A stretch of 64,000 bases of DNA from an uncultured Myxococcales bacterium (GCA_937998045.1 CALKVG010000666.1:1-64000); one strand, 5' to 3'. Counted from the stretch's first letter, positions 1 through 9,130 are shown. The notes: generated by a model from the sequence alone, not told the origin. A program made the numbers and translations.

Positions 1-1
1 C

Positions 2-529
2 GCCTATCTCGCGCCCACCCGGCGCCACGACGCCGCCATCGTCGCGTACGAGGAGCCCCCGTCGCGAACGCTCGCGCTGACGCTCAACCCGCTGCCGCTC
101 ATCTGGGGTCGCCTGAGCGCGAACGTCGAGCTCCTCTTTCTGCCGCACCACTCGCTCGTCGTCTCGCCGAACGTCCTCCTCTCGAACGTGAACCGCGGCG
201 GGACCCTCGGCGCCGCGCTCGGCTTCGCGCAGCAGTCGTCGGGCGGCTTCGGGGGCGAGGTGGGCTACCACTACTGGTGGAACGGAGAGCGGACGCTGCG
301 CGGGCCGTTCTTCGGGCCGTCGCTCCTCGGCGGGATCACGACGGACGCGACCGCAGCGACGACGACGAGCGCGCAACCGTACTGGGGAGCGGCGCTCGAC
401 ATCGGCGACCAGGAGGTGCTGCCCGGCGGGTTCACCGCAGGGGCGGGCGTGGGCATCGGCTACGTGCACATGGACTCGTCGGGCAGCGTCTTCCCGCGGC
501 TGCTCGCGCAGCTCGGGTGGTCGTTCTGA
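2..529 (+). CDS. Outer-membrane beta-barrel-like protein, C-terminal part (5' end outside window)
   Basis: The reading frame is already open at the left edge and ends with TGA at 527-529, so about 175 C-terminal residues are visible. They alternate hydrophobic and polar residues with many Gly and aromatic positions (for example GEVGYHYWWNGE and PFFGPSLLGG) and end in WSF, an aromatic C-terminus typical of outer-membrane barrel proteins. A GTG at 188 could be read as a start, but the same frame upstream has the same barrel-like character (LTLNPLPLIWGRLSANVE), so it is probably internal. The exact family cannot be named; a DUF3575-like barrel is possible. The next gene begins about 60 bp downstream on the same strand. 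Confidence 0.6.
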   Translation, partial: AYLAPTRRHDAAIVAYEEPPSRTLALTLNPLPLIWGRLSANVELLFLPHHSLVVSPNVLLSNVNRGGTLGAALGFAQQSSGGFGGEVGYHYWWNGERTLRGPFFGPSLLGGITTDATAATTTSAQPYWGAALDIGDQEVLPGGFTAGAGVGIGYVHMDSSGSVFPRLLAQLGWSF

Positions 530-589
530 CGCCACGTCCACGTCGGCCCTCACCGGGCAGCCGGCGCCAATCCGTGCAAGAGTCGCGTC

Positions 590-1327
590 GTGCTCCCGCT
601 CCGCGATCACCTGCCCACCCGGACGTTCCCGTTCATCAACTACCTGCTCATCGCAGCGAACATCGCGGTCTTCGTGATGGAGCGGCTGACGATCGACAGC
701 GGCGTCGATCCGGACACGCTCCTCGGAATGTGGGGGCTCGTTCCGCGGCATCTGTTCCGCGATCCCGTCACCGGCATCGAGACGGTCTTCAGCAGCATGT
801 TCATGCACGACCCGACGAACCTGCTGCACATCGGCGGGAACATGCTCTACCTCTGGATCTTCGGCGACAACGTCGAAGACGCGATGGGGCACACGCGCTA
901 CGCGCTCTTCTACGTCGCCGGGGGCATCTGCGCGGCGGCGGCGCAGGTGCTCATCTCGCCGATGTCGCCCATCCCCATGGTGGGCGCGTCGGGGGCGATC
1001 GCGGCGGTGCTGGCGGCGTACGTCTTTCTCTATCCGCGTTCGCCCATCACGGTGCTCAACCCCGTCTTCATCCTCTGGTTCTTCTGGGGACTCTTCTTGC
1101 AGTTCCCGGCGTGGCTCGTCATCGGGCTCTTCTTCGTCGTGAACCTGTGGGACGCGTTCGCGAGCAGCACTCAGGGCGGCGTCGCCTTCATGGCGCACGT
1201 CGGCGGCTTCATCGGAGGCGCGGTGCTCCTCAACTTCTTCATGGCGGGGCGGCAGCGCATGGACGACTACTCGCGCTGGCAGCGCTGGGCGGAGCGACGA
1301 CGGCGGATGCAGCGCGACCAGTGGTGA
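590..1327 (+). CDS. Rhomboid family intramembrane serine protease
   Basis: 245-residue polytopic membrane protein of the rhomboid family, which cleaves substrates within the membrane. The catalytic serine is Ser134 in the GASGA motif and the catalytic histidine is His203 in MAHVGGFIGG. Asn84 in HIGGNMLYLWIFG fits the oxyanion position. Hydrophobic segments lie around residues 14-31, 79-92, 104-123, 132-147, 155-185 and 199-217, the usual six-helix core. The C-terminus is a short Arg-rich cytoplasmic tail. The start is a GTG at 590. It lies between the outer-membrane protein and a sensor kinase on the same strand; no substrate can be inferred. Family assignment is secure because both catalytic residues are present. 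Confidence 0.93.
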   Translation: MLPLRDHLPTRTFPFINYLLIAANIAVFVMERLTIDSGVDPDTLLGMWGLVPRHLFRDPVTGIETVFSSMFMHDPTNLLHIGGNMLYLWIFGDNVEDAMGHTRYALFYVAGGICAAAAQVLISPMSPIPMVGASGAIAAVLAAYVFLYPRSPITVLNPVFILWFFWGLFLQFPAWLVIGLFFVVNLWDAFASSTQGGVAFMAHVGGFIGGAVLLNFFMAGRQRMDDYSRWQRWAERRRRMQRDQW

Positions 1328-1345
1328 GCGAACGCCGACGGAGGA

Positions 1346-3556
1346 GTGCAACGCGCAACCGCGTGGTTACTGTCTCCCGCGATGGTCTCTGCGGATCCCG
1401 GACCGGCCCCGCCTGCCGCTCAGCTCGCGCAGCTGGTGCAGGCGGCTTGGTTTGACGCGGCCAGGGCAGGGATCGTCTTCGTCGACGGCGACGGCTGCTG
1501 CCGATACGTGAACGACCGGCTGCCTGCGATGCTCGGATGTTCCTCGGAAGAGGTCCTGGGGGTACCGCTGGCGCGGTGGATCTGCGGCGGAGGGCGCGAG
1601 GCGGCGCTCACCGCGCTCGCGGGAAACGCGACCGACGGTAAGGCGCTCGAAGTGGAGCTCCAGCGCAAGGACGGCAACTGCCTCTGGGTCGCCCTCGAGC
1701 TGTCGCCGGTGTTCGAGCCGGACGGCCAGTTCGCGGGGACGCTCGCCGCTGGCGTCGACATCACGGCGCGCCGTCGCGCAGCGGCGTCGCTGCCGGCGAT
1801 CGCGGAGGCCTCCCGCGCGCTGGCGAATCAGATGGACGGTCCGGGCGTGGCCCGGGTCGTGGCGCACGCGCTCGGAGGCGGCGTCGTCGTCGGCCTCGCG
1901 CATGCGGCGCTCGTCGGTGTCGCCGCGCCGGACGAGGGCGCGGTGACCTTCCGGGCATGCTCCTCGGTCGACCCGCGAATCGACGCGATGCTGCACCCGC
2001 TGCTCGGGCGCGAGATCCCCGTGGCGCGCGGCTCGGTCGCGCAAGAAGTCCTCCGGACGGGCAAGCCGTTGCTCCTCGGCCCCGAAGCCGTCGACCGGCT
2101 GCTCCCGCCGCTCGCCGAGGTCGTGCGCCAGATCGGCCTGAGCAGCGTGCTCGGCGTGCCCCTCGCGGTATACGGCAGGCCGATCGGGTTCATGTGCGTG
2201 TTCCGCTGGGAGCCCCGCGGCGGCTTCGACGCGACCGACGTGGCGATGCTGAGCGAGATCGCCGAGCGCACGGCGATGGCGTTCGAGCGCGCTTACCTCT
2301 TCGACGAGAAACGGCGAGCGGCCACGCGATCGCAGCTGCTGGCCGACGCGGGGGCGTTGCTCGCGACGACGCTCGAGGTCGAGCCGGCGGCAGCGGGCCT
2401 CGCGCGGCTGATGGTGCCGTCGCTAGCGCACGCCAGCGGCGTGGTGCTCTTCGAGGGATCCACGGTCGGCGCGAGGGCGGTGGCGACCTCGGATCCCGCG
2501 CTGGAGGAGGCGATGCGCGGGGCGATGAAGGCGCTCGATCCCGGCGCGCCTCCGGGTATCGGGCTGGTTCAGTCGCGGCGAGGGACGCTCGAGATGGACC
2601 GCCCGCAGCTCGTGCGGCACGTCGACGACGACACGCTGCGCGCGCTCGCAGGGGACGACGCGCGCATCGAGGGCCTGCGCGCCGCGCATCTGGACTCGCT
2701 CATCCGCGTACCGCTGCTGGCGCGTGACCGGCTCCTCGGCGTCATCACGCTCGGCAGGACGCACGGCGACCCGTACGACGAGAGCGACCTCGCGTTCGCC
2801 GAGGACCTCGGCTGGCGCGTTGCGCTCGCGATCGACAACGCCCGCCTCTACAAGCGTGCTCTGGAAGCCCTCGCTCTCCGCGACGAGTTCCTCGCGATTG
2901 CGGGCCACGAGCTCAACACGCCCCTGACGCCGCTCAAGCTGCAAGTCGATGCGTTGCGGCGCGGCGAATTCCCTCCGGAGCGCGTGCGCGAGAAGCTCGA
3001 CGCCGCGTCACGGCAGCTGGCGCGCCTGACCCAGCTCGTGACCGACTTGCTCGAGATCTCGCGCTTCACCGAGGGCCAGATCCGGCTGGTGCAGGAGAGC
3101 TTCGATCTGGCGGCCCTCGTAGACACGGTCGTCGAGCGCATGGCGGACGAAGCCCGGCGCGCCGGCAGTCGGGTGCAGTTGACGGCGCAGCGGCCCTGCA
3201 CGGGTGTCTGGGACAAGGCGCGCATCGACCAGGTGCTCATGAACTTGTTGTCGAACGCGCTCAAGTACGGCGCCGGGCACGCCGTCGACGTGGAGGTTTC
3301 CTGCAGCAATGAGTTCGCGCGTCTCGTCGTCCGCGATCGCGGCATCGGCATCGCGCGCGAGAACCAGGTGAAGATCTTCGGGCGCTTCGAGCGGGCAAGC
3401 TCGCCGCGCCATTACGGGGGGTTCGGGCTCGGCTTGTGGCTCGTCCGGCAGATCGTGGACGCCGTCGGCGGCAGCATCACCGTCGAGAGCGAACTGCAGC
3501 GGGGCGCGACCTTCGTCGTGGACCTGCCGCGGAATCTCCCGAGCTCCGGAGCCTAA
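1346..3556 (+). CDS. PAS/GAF/GAF sensor histidine kinase
   Basis: 736 residues without membrane segments, so probably a cytoplasmic sensor kinase. Domains in order: PAS (about 35-140), GAF (about 155-315), GAF (about 330-500), HisKA dimerisation domain with phospho-acceptor His521 in GHELNTPLTPL, and HATPase_c (about 620-732) with N-box NLLSNALKYG and G-boxes DRGIGIA and GFGLGLWLVRQI. No receiver domain is attached and no response regulator is adjacent, so its partner is unknown. The start is uncertain: GTG 1346 overlaps a GGAGGA stretch too closely for normal initiation, and ATG 1382 (residue 13) is an alternative. Its TAA stop (3554-3556) overlaps the stop of the convergent kinase gene. Confidence 0.88.
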   Translation: MQRATAWLLSPAMVSADPGPAPPAAQLAQLVQAAWFDAARAGIVFVDGDGCCRYVNDRLPAMLGCSSEEVLGVPLARWICGGGREAALTALAGNATDGKALEVELQRKDGNCLWVALELSPVFEPDGQFAGTLAAGVDITARRRAAASLPAIAEASRALANQMDGPGVARVVAHALGGGVVVGLAHAALVGVAAPDEGAVTFRACSSVDPRIDAMLHPLLGREIPVARGSVAQEVLRTGKPLLLGPEAVDRLLPPLAEVVRQIGLSSVLGVPLAVYGRPIGFMCVFRWEPRGGFDATDVAMLSEIAERTAMAFERAYLFDEKRRAATRSQLLADAGALLATTLEVEPAAAGLARLMVPSLAHASGVVLFEGSTVGARAVATSDPALEEAMRGAMKALDPGAPPGIGLVQSRRGTLEMDRPQLVRHVDDDTLRALAGDDARIEGLRAAHLDSLIRVPLLARDRLLGVITLGRTHGDPYDESDLAFAEDLGWRVALAIDNARLYKRALEALALRDEFLAIAGHELNTPLTPLKLQVDALRRGEFPPERVREKLDAASRQLARLTQLVTDLLEISRFTEGQIRLVQESFDLAALVDTVVERMADEARRAGSRVQLTAQRPCTGVWDKARIDQVLMNLLSNALKYGAGHAVDVEVSCSNEFARLVVRDRGIGIARENQVKIFGRFERASSPRHYGGFGLGLWLVRQIVDAVGGSITVESELQRGATFVVDLPRNLPSSGA

Positions 3557-4985
3557 CGGGCGGAAACGGCCTCGCCTCCGCGAGGGCTCGCGCGGCTCGC
3601 AGGTAACACGAGGGGCAGGCGCACGACGAAGCGGGCCCCGCTGCCGAGCTCGGACTTGAGGCCGATCGTGCCGCCGTTGGCCTCGATGGCGCGCTTGACG
3701 ATGGAGAGACCGAGCCCGGTGCCCGGCTTCCCCTTTCGGCGTCGACGCGGTAGAACGGCTCGAAGACCTTCGCCGCCTCGGCGGGCGCGATCCCTACGCC
3801 GTTGTCCTTCACAGAGAGCTCGTACTGGCCGTCGACCGGCGAGCCGCGCACCTCGATGATCGGGCGAACGCCGCTCTTGCAGTACTTGATCGCGTTGTCG
3901 GTCAGATTCCAGAGGACCTGCCAGAGCAGCCCTTCGGTACAGCGCACCTGGGCGGCGCGGACGTCGACCATCAGGTTCACGCCGCTGTCCTGGATGCGCG
4001 GGGCGAGCTCCTCGCGCAGCTTCTCCGCGGCCAACACGGGATCGCAGACGACCACCGTGAGCGTCGCCTGCGCACGGGAGATGGCGAGCAGATCCTCGAT
4101 GAGGGCGTTCATTCGATCGAAGGAGCGCCGGAGGACGGCGTGGTTTTTCTGCTGCTCGGGCGTGATCGCTTGCTTCGAGAGCAATGCCACCGCCAAGCTC
4201 GCGGTCGACAGCGGGTTCCGCAGATCGTGGGCGACGCGGCCGGCGAAGGCGTCGAGCTCGCGGTTGCTGGCTTCGAGCGTCTTTGCTTTGGAAGACGCCA
4301 CGTCGGCCCGACGTTTTTGCGCGAACACCAACCAGAGTCCCGTGGCAAGCGAGATCCCGACGCCGGTGACTGCGAGCAGCTGCATACCCCGGGTGGCCGA
4401 AGTCTGCAGCGCCGCCGCGTCGGTCACCGCTTCGTCGGCCAGCGCGCGATTCACGTCGCGAAGCGCGCGGAGGTCACGTTTGGCGAGGTCGAAGGCGGGC
4501 TGCAAGGCCACGAGGCGTTCCCCTGCGACGACGTCGTCGTTGCGGCGCGAAGGCTCGAGCGAACGGTCGAGTCCTGGCCGTACGTCCGCGATCTGCGTCT
4601 TCAGCGAGTCCCACGGTGCTTGTTCCAGGGGCAGTAACGGATCGGACGCAAACGCGGCAGCGGCCCGATCGAAGTCGGCCCAGCTCGAGGCGATGCCCGC
4701 TTCGAGCGCGACCATCGCAGGGGTTTCCTTTTCGTAAACGTGCTGCTGGCCGAGAAGCTGGATCCGGTCCAGGTTGCGCCCCATGATCGCCACGCGGTCG
4801 AGATCGACGAGCATGTCGTGGACTACGGTCTCGGTCTGGGTGCGGAGCCCGGACACGCGCCGCAGCGTCATGAGGTCGGCCGACGCGAAGAGCGCGGCGA
4901 GGCAGAGGAAGGGCGCAAAGAGGACGAGGAGCGCGGGCCTCGTTCGAACCGAACGACCCGCCGGAACGGTTGGCGCATCGAACAT
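3553..4985 (-). CDS. Membrane sensor histidine kinase, interrupted by a frameshift near 3730
   Basis: N-terminal sensor with two membrane segments (about residues 17-36 and 203-222) enclosing a helical periplasmic region, then HisKA with His253 in VAHDLRNPLS and HATPase_c with N-box NLTDNAIKYC and G1 box DNGVGIA. The uninterrupted frame loses the kinase after FEPFYRVDAERG. Shifting by one base at the C4 run (3730-3733; G4 on the coding strand) restores GTGLGLSIVKRAIEANGG and a normal C-terminus ending in TAG at 3553-3555. The continuous frame runs on to 3477 only by antisense overlap with the neighbouring kinase. One lost base in a homopolymer is the simplest explanation, so either a sequencing error or a recent null allele. 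The corrected stop overlaps the stop of the convergent kinase gene. Confidence 0.8.
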
Positions 4986-5036
4986 CGCGGAACATCATGG
5001 GTCCGCGAGCGCACGGTCTCGAGGTGAGCCGCGCTT

Positions 5037-6203
5037 TCAGTCGCCAAGCTGATCGATGCGCCCCTTGTCGACGGCGACGAGCGCGGACGTCGCGACGGCG
5101 CGAACGCCCTCGAGCATCCCGGCGTACCGCTCCTCCTTGGTGTTCCCGTCGACCCAGCGCTTGTAGAGCTGCTGCGCGACCACCGCGAGCTTGAAGAGCG
5201 CGAACGCGAAGTAGAAAAGGACGTTCCCCGCGTCACGCCCCGTGGCGCGCGACCAGCGCTCGACGAACTGCAAGCGCGTCAGGTTCCCTGGAAGGTGGGT
5301 CGGGCCGAAGATGGCGACGTGAAAGACGGGCGGGTCGTCGAGCTGGATCCAGTAGCCGAGCGCCGTCCCGAGGTCCATCAGGGGATCGCCGACGGTGGCC
5401 ATCTCCCAATCGAGCACCGCGACGACGCGCGCGAGATCCGGCGACAAGACGAGGTTGTCGTACTTGAAGTCGTTGTGGACGAGCGTGGCGCCGCTCTCGC
5501 CGGGGCGGTGCTCGTCGAGCCAGCTGCCGAGGCGCTCGACCTGCGGGACGTCGTCGGTGCGCGCCTTGCGATAGCGCTCCGCCCAGCCGCGCACTTGCCG
5601 CTCGACGTAGCCCTCGGGCTTGCCGAGGTCGCCGAGACCGATGGCGCGCCAGTCGAGGTTGTGGATCTCGACCAGCGTGTCGCAGGCCGCCGCCGACGCC
5701 TCTCGCATCGCGTCCTCGCTCAGCGCGAGGCTCGGTGCGGCGCGCCCGCGAAGGATGACGCCCCGCACCCGCTCCATCGCGTAGAACGGCGTGCCGAGGA
5801 TCGCAGCGTCTTCGCAGTACGCGATCGGCCGTGGGGCCTTCGTCCACGACGGCGCGAGCGCGCGCAGGATGCGGTACTCGCGCCCCATGTCGTGCGCGCT
5901 CTTGATGGCGACCCCGGGCGGCGCGCGGCGCACGACGATCTCGCGCTCGCCGAGCCGCACGAGGTAAGTGAGGTTCGAGTACCCGCGGCCGAACTGGAGA
6001 ACCTCGACGAAGTCTCGACCACGCTCCGGCAAAGCCGGAGACGTGCCGTCCAAGTCTCGACCACGCTCCGGAGACGTGCCGTCCTCCCCGCTCTCGCCTT
6101 CGAGCGACGCGCCGGCGTTCGCCCGCAGCCAGGCGACGAGCGCCGACGCGTCGAAGCTCTGCCCGGCGCGCACCTTCGAGGGCTGGTCGAGGAGATCGGT
6201 CAT
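5037..6203 (-). CDS. APH-family phosphotransferase paired with an acyl-CoA dehydrogenase
   Basis: 388-residue member of the aminoglycoside phosphotransferase/choline kinase-like fold, of the kind related to the N-terminal domain of ACAD10/ACAD11. The catalytic loop is LVHNDFKYDN (His243, Asn244, Asp245) and the metal-binding motif is LDWEMATVGDP (Asp265). The nucleotide-binding region begins at FGRGYSNLTYLVRLG (from residue 71). It follows the acyl-CoA dehydrogenase gene by 12 bp, so the two are surely one operon and may together oxidise a 4-hydroxy or otherwise modified acyl-CoA by phosphorylation and elimination, as described for ACAD10/11 (inference). Residues 41-64 are encoded by two copies of a repeated palindromic element and look like an in-frame insertion in the N-terminal linker. 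Confidence 0.85.
   Translation of the reverse strand: MTDLLDQPSKVRAGQSFDASALVAWLRANAGASLEGESGEDGTSPERGRDLDGTSPALPERGRDFVEVLQFGRGYSNLTYLVRLGEREIVVRRAPPGVAIKSAHDMGREYRILRALAPSWTKAPRPIAYCEDAAILGTPFYAMERVRGVILRGRAAPSLALSEDAMREASAAACDTLVEIHNLDWRAIGLGDLGKPEGYVERQVRGWAERYRKARTDDVPQVERLGSWLDEHRPGESGATLVHNDFKYDNLVLSPDLARVVAVLDWEMATVGDPLMDLGTALGYWIQLDDPPVFHVAIFGPTHLPGNLTRLQFVERWSRATGRDAGNVLFYFAFALFKLAVVAQQLYKRWVDGNTKEERYAGMLEGVRAVATSALVAVDKGRIDQLGD
6012..6083. repeat. Two copies of a 39-nt palindromic repeat inside a coding gene
   Basis: Copy 1 is 6012-6050 (39 nt) and copy 2 is 6054-6083 (30 nt). Both begin GTCTCGACCACGCTCCGG and end GAGACGTGCCGTC. Copy 1 contains the hairpin CTCCGGC-AAA-GCCGGAG; copy 2 lacks nine central bases. 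A third copy of 39 nt lies between genes at 20044-20082. All lengths are multiples of three, so the reading frame of the host phosphotransferase is kept (residues 41-64). Confidence 0.85.
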
Positions 6204-6215
6204 GGGCGCCCTCGC

Positions 6216-7418
6216 TCAGTGTACGTCGAGGCCGTAGCCGCGGAGAATGCGCCGCGCGAGGGCCACCTTGTGGACCTCGTCCGGGCCGTCGTAGATGCGG
6301 GCCGCCCGCTCGTGGCGCCACCAGAAGGCGAGCGGCGTCTCGTCGGTCAGGCCGAGGGCGCCGTGCGTCTGGATGGCGCGGTCGAGGACGCGCTGGAGGA
6401 CGCCGGCGACGAAGAACTTGATCATCGAGATGTCGTCGCGCGCGGCGGTCGCGCCGTTCTGGTCGATCGCGTGCGCCGCGCTGAGGACCATCAGGCGCGC
6501 CGCGTGGATCTCCGCGCGGCTCTCGGCGATCCACGCCTGGACGATCTGACGGGTCCCGAGCGGCTTGCCGGGCGAGATGACGCGCGACGCGGCGCGCTTG
6601 CACATGAGGTCCATCGCGCGCTCGGAGATGCCGATCCACCGCATCGCGTGGTGGATGCGCCCCGGGCCGAGGCGCTCCTGCGCGAGGAGGAATCCGGCGG
6701 CCTCGGGGCCGAGGCAGTTCGCGCGCGGGACGCGGACGCCCTGGTACTCGATCTCCGCGTGACTCGCCCAGTCGCTCCCCTCCTCGCCCATGACGGAGAC
6801 GTTGCGCACGAGGCGCACGCCGGCCGTGTCGGCAGGTACGAGGATCTGGCTCGCGCGCGCGTGCGGCTTGTCGGCGTCCGGATGGGTGACCGCCATGACG
6901 ATGAAGAACGCCGCGCCGTCGGCGCCGCTCGTGAACCACTTGCGGCCGGTGATGACGTAGTCGTCGCCGTCCTTGTCGGCGCGGGTCGACATCCACACGG
7001 GGTTCGAGCCGGCGTGGTCCGGCTCGGTCATCGAGAAGGCGCTGCGAATGCGGCCGGCAGCGAGCGGCTGGAGGAAGCGCTCCTTCTGCGCGGGGGTGCC
7101 GTGCAGCATGAGGAGCTCCATGTTGCCGACGTCGGGCGCCTGGCAGTTGAGCGCGTAGTGACCGAGCGGCGTGCGGCCGAGCTCCTCGCTGACGAAGGCG
7201 TAATCGTAGAGCGAGAGGCCCATGCCGCCGAGATCGCGCGGAAGAAACGGCGCCCACACGCCGGCATCGCGCGCCCCCTGACGGACGTTCGCCAGGATGG
7301 GCAAGAGATCGCGAAAGCGAGCGCCGGCGAGCTTCGCCTCGAGGGGCTGCACCTCGTGGCGGACGAAATCGCGGACGCGCAGGATGGGCTCGCGGGCAGC
7401 GGGCGTCGGCTCGAACAT
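6216..7418 (-). CDS. Acyl-CoA dehydrogenase (ACAD10/11-like)
   Basis: 400 residues covering the complete acyl-CoA dehydrogenase fold: helical N-terminal domain (1-120), beta domain with the FAD/substrate motif FSMTEPDHAGSNP and VITGRKWFTSGADGA, and C-terminal helical domain ending with RARIYDGPDEVHKVALARRIL. The YDGPDEVH motif, with Asp where MCAD has the catalytic Glu of YEGT, is usual in the ACAD10/11-type branch. The enzyme should reduce FAD while introducing a trans-2 double bond in an acyl-CoA. It is the first gene of a two-gene operon; the phosphotransferase gene follows 12 bp later. The divergent MFS gene starts 80 bp away. Confidence 0.92.
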   Translation of the reverse strand: MFEPTPAAREPILRVRDFVRHEVQPLEAKLAGARFRDLLPILANVRQGARDAGVWAPFLPRDLGGMGLSLYDYAFVSEELGRTPLGHYALNCQAPDVGNMELLMLHGTPAQKERFLQPLAAGRIRSAFSMTEPDHAGSNPVWMSTRADKDGDDYVITGRKWFTSGADGAAFFIVMAVTHPDADKPHARASQILVPADTAGVRLVRNVSVMGEEGSDWASHAEIEYQGVRVPRANCLGPEAAGFLLAQERLGPGRIHHAMRWIGISERAMDLMCKRAASRVISPGKPLGTRQIVQAWIAESRAEIHAARLMVLSAAHAIDQNGATAARDDISMIKFFVAGVLQRVLDRAIQTHGALGLTDETPLAFWWRHERAARIYDGPDEVHKVALARRILRGYGLDVH

Positions 7419-7498
7419 GGCGGGAGACTAGCAGGCTGCTCGCAAAGGGAGATGGGCCGCCAGGCCGCAAAGACGCTCCGATCGTCCTGGCGCTCGGC

Positions 7499-8719
7499 GT
7501 GCTACTCGTGAGCGAGATGAACGGCGATCGGCGAAACGCGCGTCTGCCCGTCGCCGTCATCCTCCTCGGCTTCACGAGCCTCTTCACGGACGTGGGGACG
7601 GAGATGATCTTCCCGCTGTTGCCGGTGTTCCTCACCGAGACGCTGCGCGCGGGGCCGGCGTACCTCGGGCTCGTCGAGGGTGCGGCGGACACGGTGTCGA
7701 GCCTCCTCAAGCTCGCGTCGGGCGTCATCGCCGACCGCACCGAGAGGCGCAAGCCGCTCGTCCTCTTCGGCTACGGCCTCGCGAGCCTGGCGCGGCCGTT
7801 CGTCGCGCTCGCCACGCGCCCGTGGCACGTCCTCGCGGTGCGCGTGACCGACCGCGTAGGCAAGGGCGTGCGGAGCTCACCGCGCGACGCCCTCATCGCC
7901 GACGCCGCCGGCGACCGCGCGGGCCGGGCGTTCGGCTTCCACCAGGCGATGGACAACGCAGGGGCCGTCGCGGGGCCGCTCCTCGCGACCGCGCTCCTCG
8001 CCGCGGGGCTGTCCTTGCGCGGCGTCTTCTGGGTCGCCGTGATCCCCGGCGCCGTCGCGACCGCGCTCGTCGCGGCCGTGCGCGAGCCGCCGCGCAGCGC
8101 TCCGGGGGCCGCCAGACCGGCCGCGACGGCCAATCGCGAACCTGTCCTCACGCGCACGCTCACGACGTACCTCTTTGTCCTCGGGCTCTTCTCGCTCGGC
8201 AACTCGTCGGACGCGTTTCTCCTTCTGCGCGCGCGCTCGCTCGGCGTGGCGACCGCGCAGGTGCCGGTCCTCTGGGCGGTGCTGAATCTGTCGAAGGTGG
8301 TCTGGGCGTACCTCGGGGGCGACGCCGCCGACCGCGTGCGGCGAGCGCCGCTCATCGCCGCGGGGTGGTTCGTCTACGCGCTCGTGTACACGGGGCTCGG
8401 CCGCGCAACGGCGTCCTGGCAAGTGTGGGCGCTCTTCGTGGTGTACGGCGTCTTCTACGGGCTGACCGAGCCCGTCGAGAAGGCGCTCGTGAAGGACTTG
8501 GTGCGCCCGGAGCAACGCGGCCGCGCGTACGGCGCGTACAATTTCGTCGTCGGGGTCACCGCGCTGCCCGCGGGGTTGCTGATGGGCGGCATCTGGAACG
8601 GCTACGGGCCTACCGTGGCGCTCGAACTGGGAGCGGCGCTCGCCGGGGTCGCGGCGGGGCTGCTGCTCGCGTGGGACGCGTGGCGCGCGCGGTTTGACGA
8701 GAGCGCGCCGGGGCCTTGA
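7499..8719 (+). CDS. MFS transporter
   Basis: About 406 residues with twelve predicted hydrophobic segments and a major-facilitator signature between helices 2 and 3 (GVIADRTERRKPLVLFGYG). The N-terminus ILLGFTSLFTDVGTEMIFPLLPVFL resembles the group of MFS exporters with a conserved Asp-Glu/Met-Ile-Phe-Pro motif in helix 1, in parts of no more than this resolution. Substrate unknown; an efflux role is plausible. Three starts are possible: GTG 7499, GTG 7508 and ATG 7517; none has a strong ribosome-binding site. The stop TGA (8717-8719) overlaps a TTG that opens a long frame through the following tandem repeats. Confidence 0.85.
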   Translation: MLLVSEMNGDRRNARLPVAVILLGFTSLFTDVGTEMIFPLLPVFLTETLRAGPAYLGLVEGAADTVSSLLKLASGVIADRTERRKPLVLFGYGLASLARPFVALATRPWHVLAVRVTDRVGKGVRSSPRDALIADAAGDRAGRAFGFHQAMDNAGAVAGPLLATALLAAGLSLRGVFWVAVIPGAVATALVAAVREPPRSAPGAARPAATANREPVLTRTLTTYLFVLGLFSLGNSSDAFLLLRARSLGVATAQVPVLWAVLNLSKVVWAYLGGDAADRVRRAPLIAAGWFVYALVYTGLGRATASWQVWALFVVYGVFYGLTEPVEKALVKDLVRPEQRGRAYGAYNFVVGVTALPAGLLMGGIWNGYGPTVALELGAALAGVAAGLLLAWDAWRARFDESAPGP

Positions 8720-8836
8720 GGTCTGGTCCGCGTTCCAGGCGATCGTTCGCCTATCGGGACGCGAAACGCGCGAAGCGCGACTCATGGCCTGAGCGTCGCA
8801 CTTCTTCCGCTCAGAATCGCGGCCCAGAGGCTCGGG

Positions 8837-9130
8837 GGCGCGTCCGGTACGCTGCCAATCGCGATTCATACGCTGTCGGGCGCGTCCGATACGCTGCCTA
8901 TCGCGGTTCACGCGCTGTCGGGCGCGTCCGATACGCTGCCAATCGCGATTCATACGCTCAGGAGCGCGTCCGACACGCTGCCAATCGCGATTCATGCGCT
9001 CAGGAGCGCGTCCGATACGCTGCCGATCGCGATTCGCACGCTGTCGGGCGCGTCGGGCACGCTGCCAATCGCGATTCATACGCTGTCGGGCGCGTCGGGC
9101 ACGCTGCCAATCGCGATTCGCACGCTGTCG
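8837..9130. repeat. Minisatellite: seven tandem 42-bp units between two genes
   Basis: Seven head-to-tail units of exactly 42 bp start at 8837, 8879, 8921, 8963, 9005, 9047 and 9089. Five of them contain the perfect 10-bp palindrome AATCGCGATT; units 2 and 5 carry a changed version. Units 3 and 4 share the variant ending GCTCAGG and units 6 and 7 share GCGTCGGGCAC, a pattern expected from local duplication. The tract lies between the MFS stop (8719) and the hydrolase start (9226); the rest of this 506-bp gap shows no recognised gene. Because 42 is a multiple of three, frames stay open on both strands through the tract. Confidence 0.95.

Noticed and set aside
3477..3552. The continuous frame of the frameshifted kinase beyond 3553.
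   Set aside because: It is antisense to the neighbouring kinase's ATPase domain and follows the frameshift, so it is not real coding sequence.
5233..7752. Long overlapping open frames on both strands around the acyl-CoA dehydrogenase and phosphotransferase genes.
   Set aside because: Arg/Ala/Pro-rich translations with no domain, typical shadow frames in very G+C-rich DNA.
8837..9130. Possible CRISPR array.
   Set aside because: Units are directly tandem with no unique spacers; this is a minisatellite.
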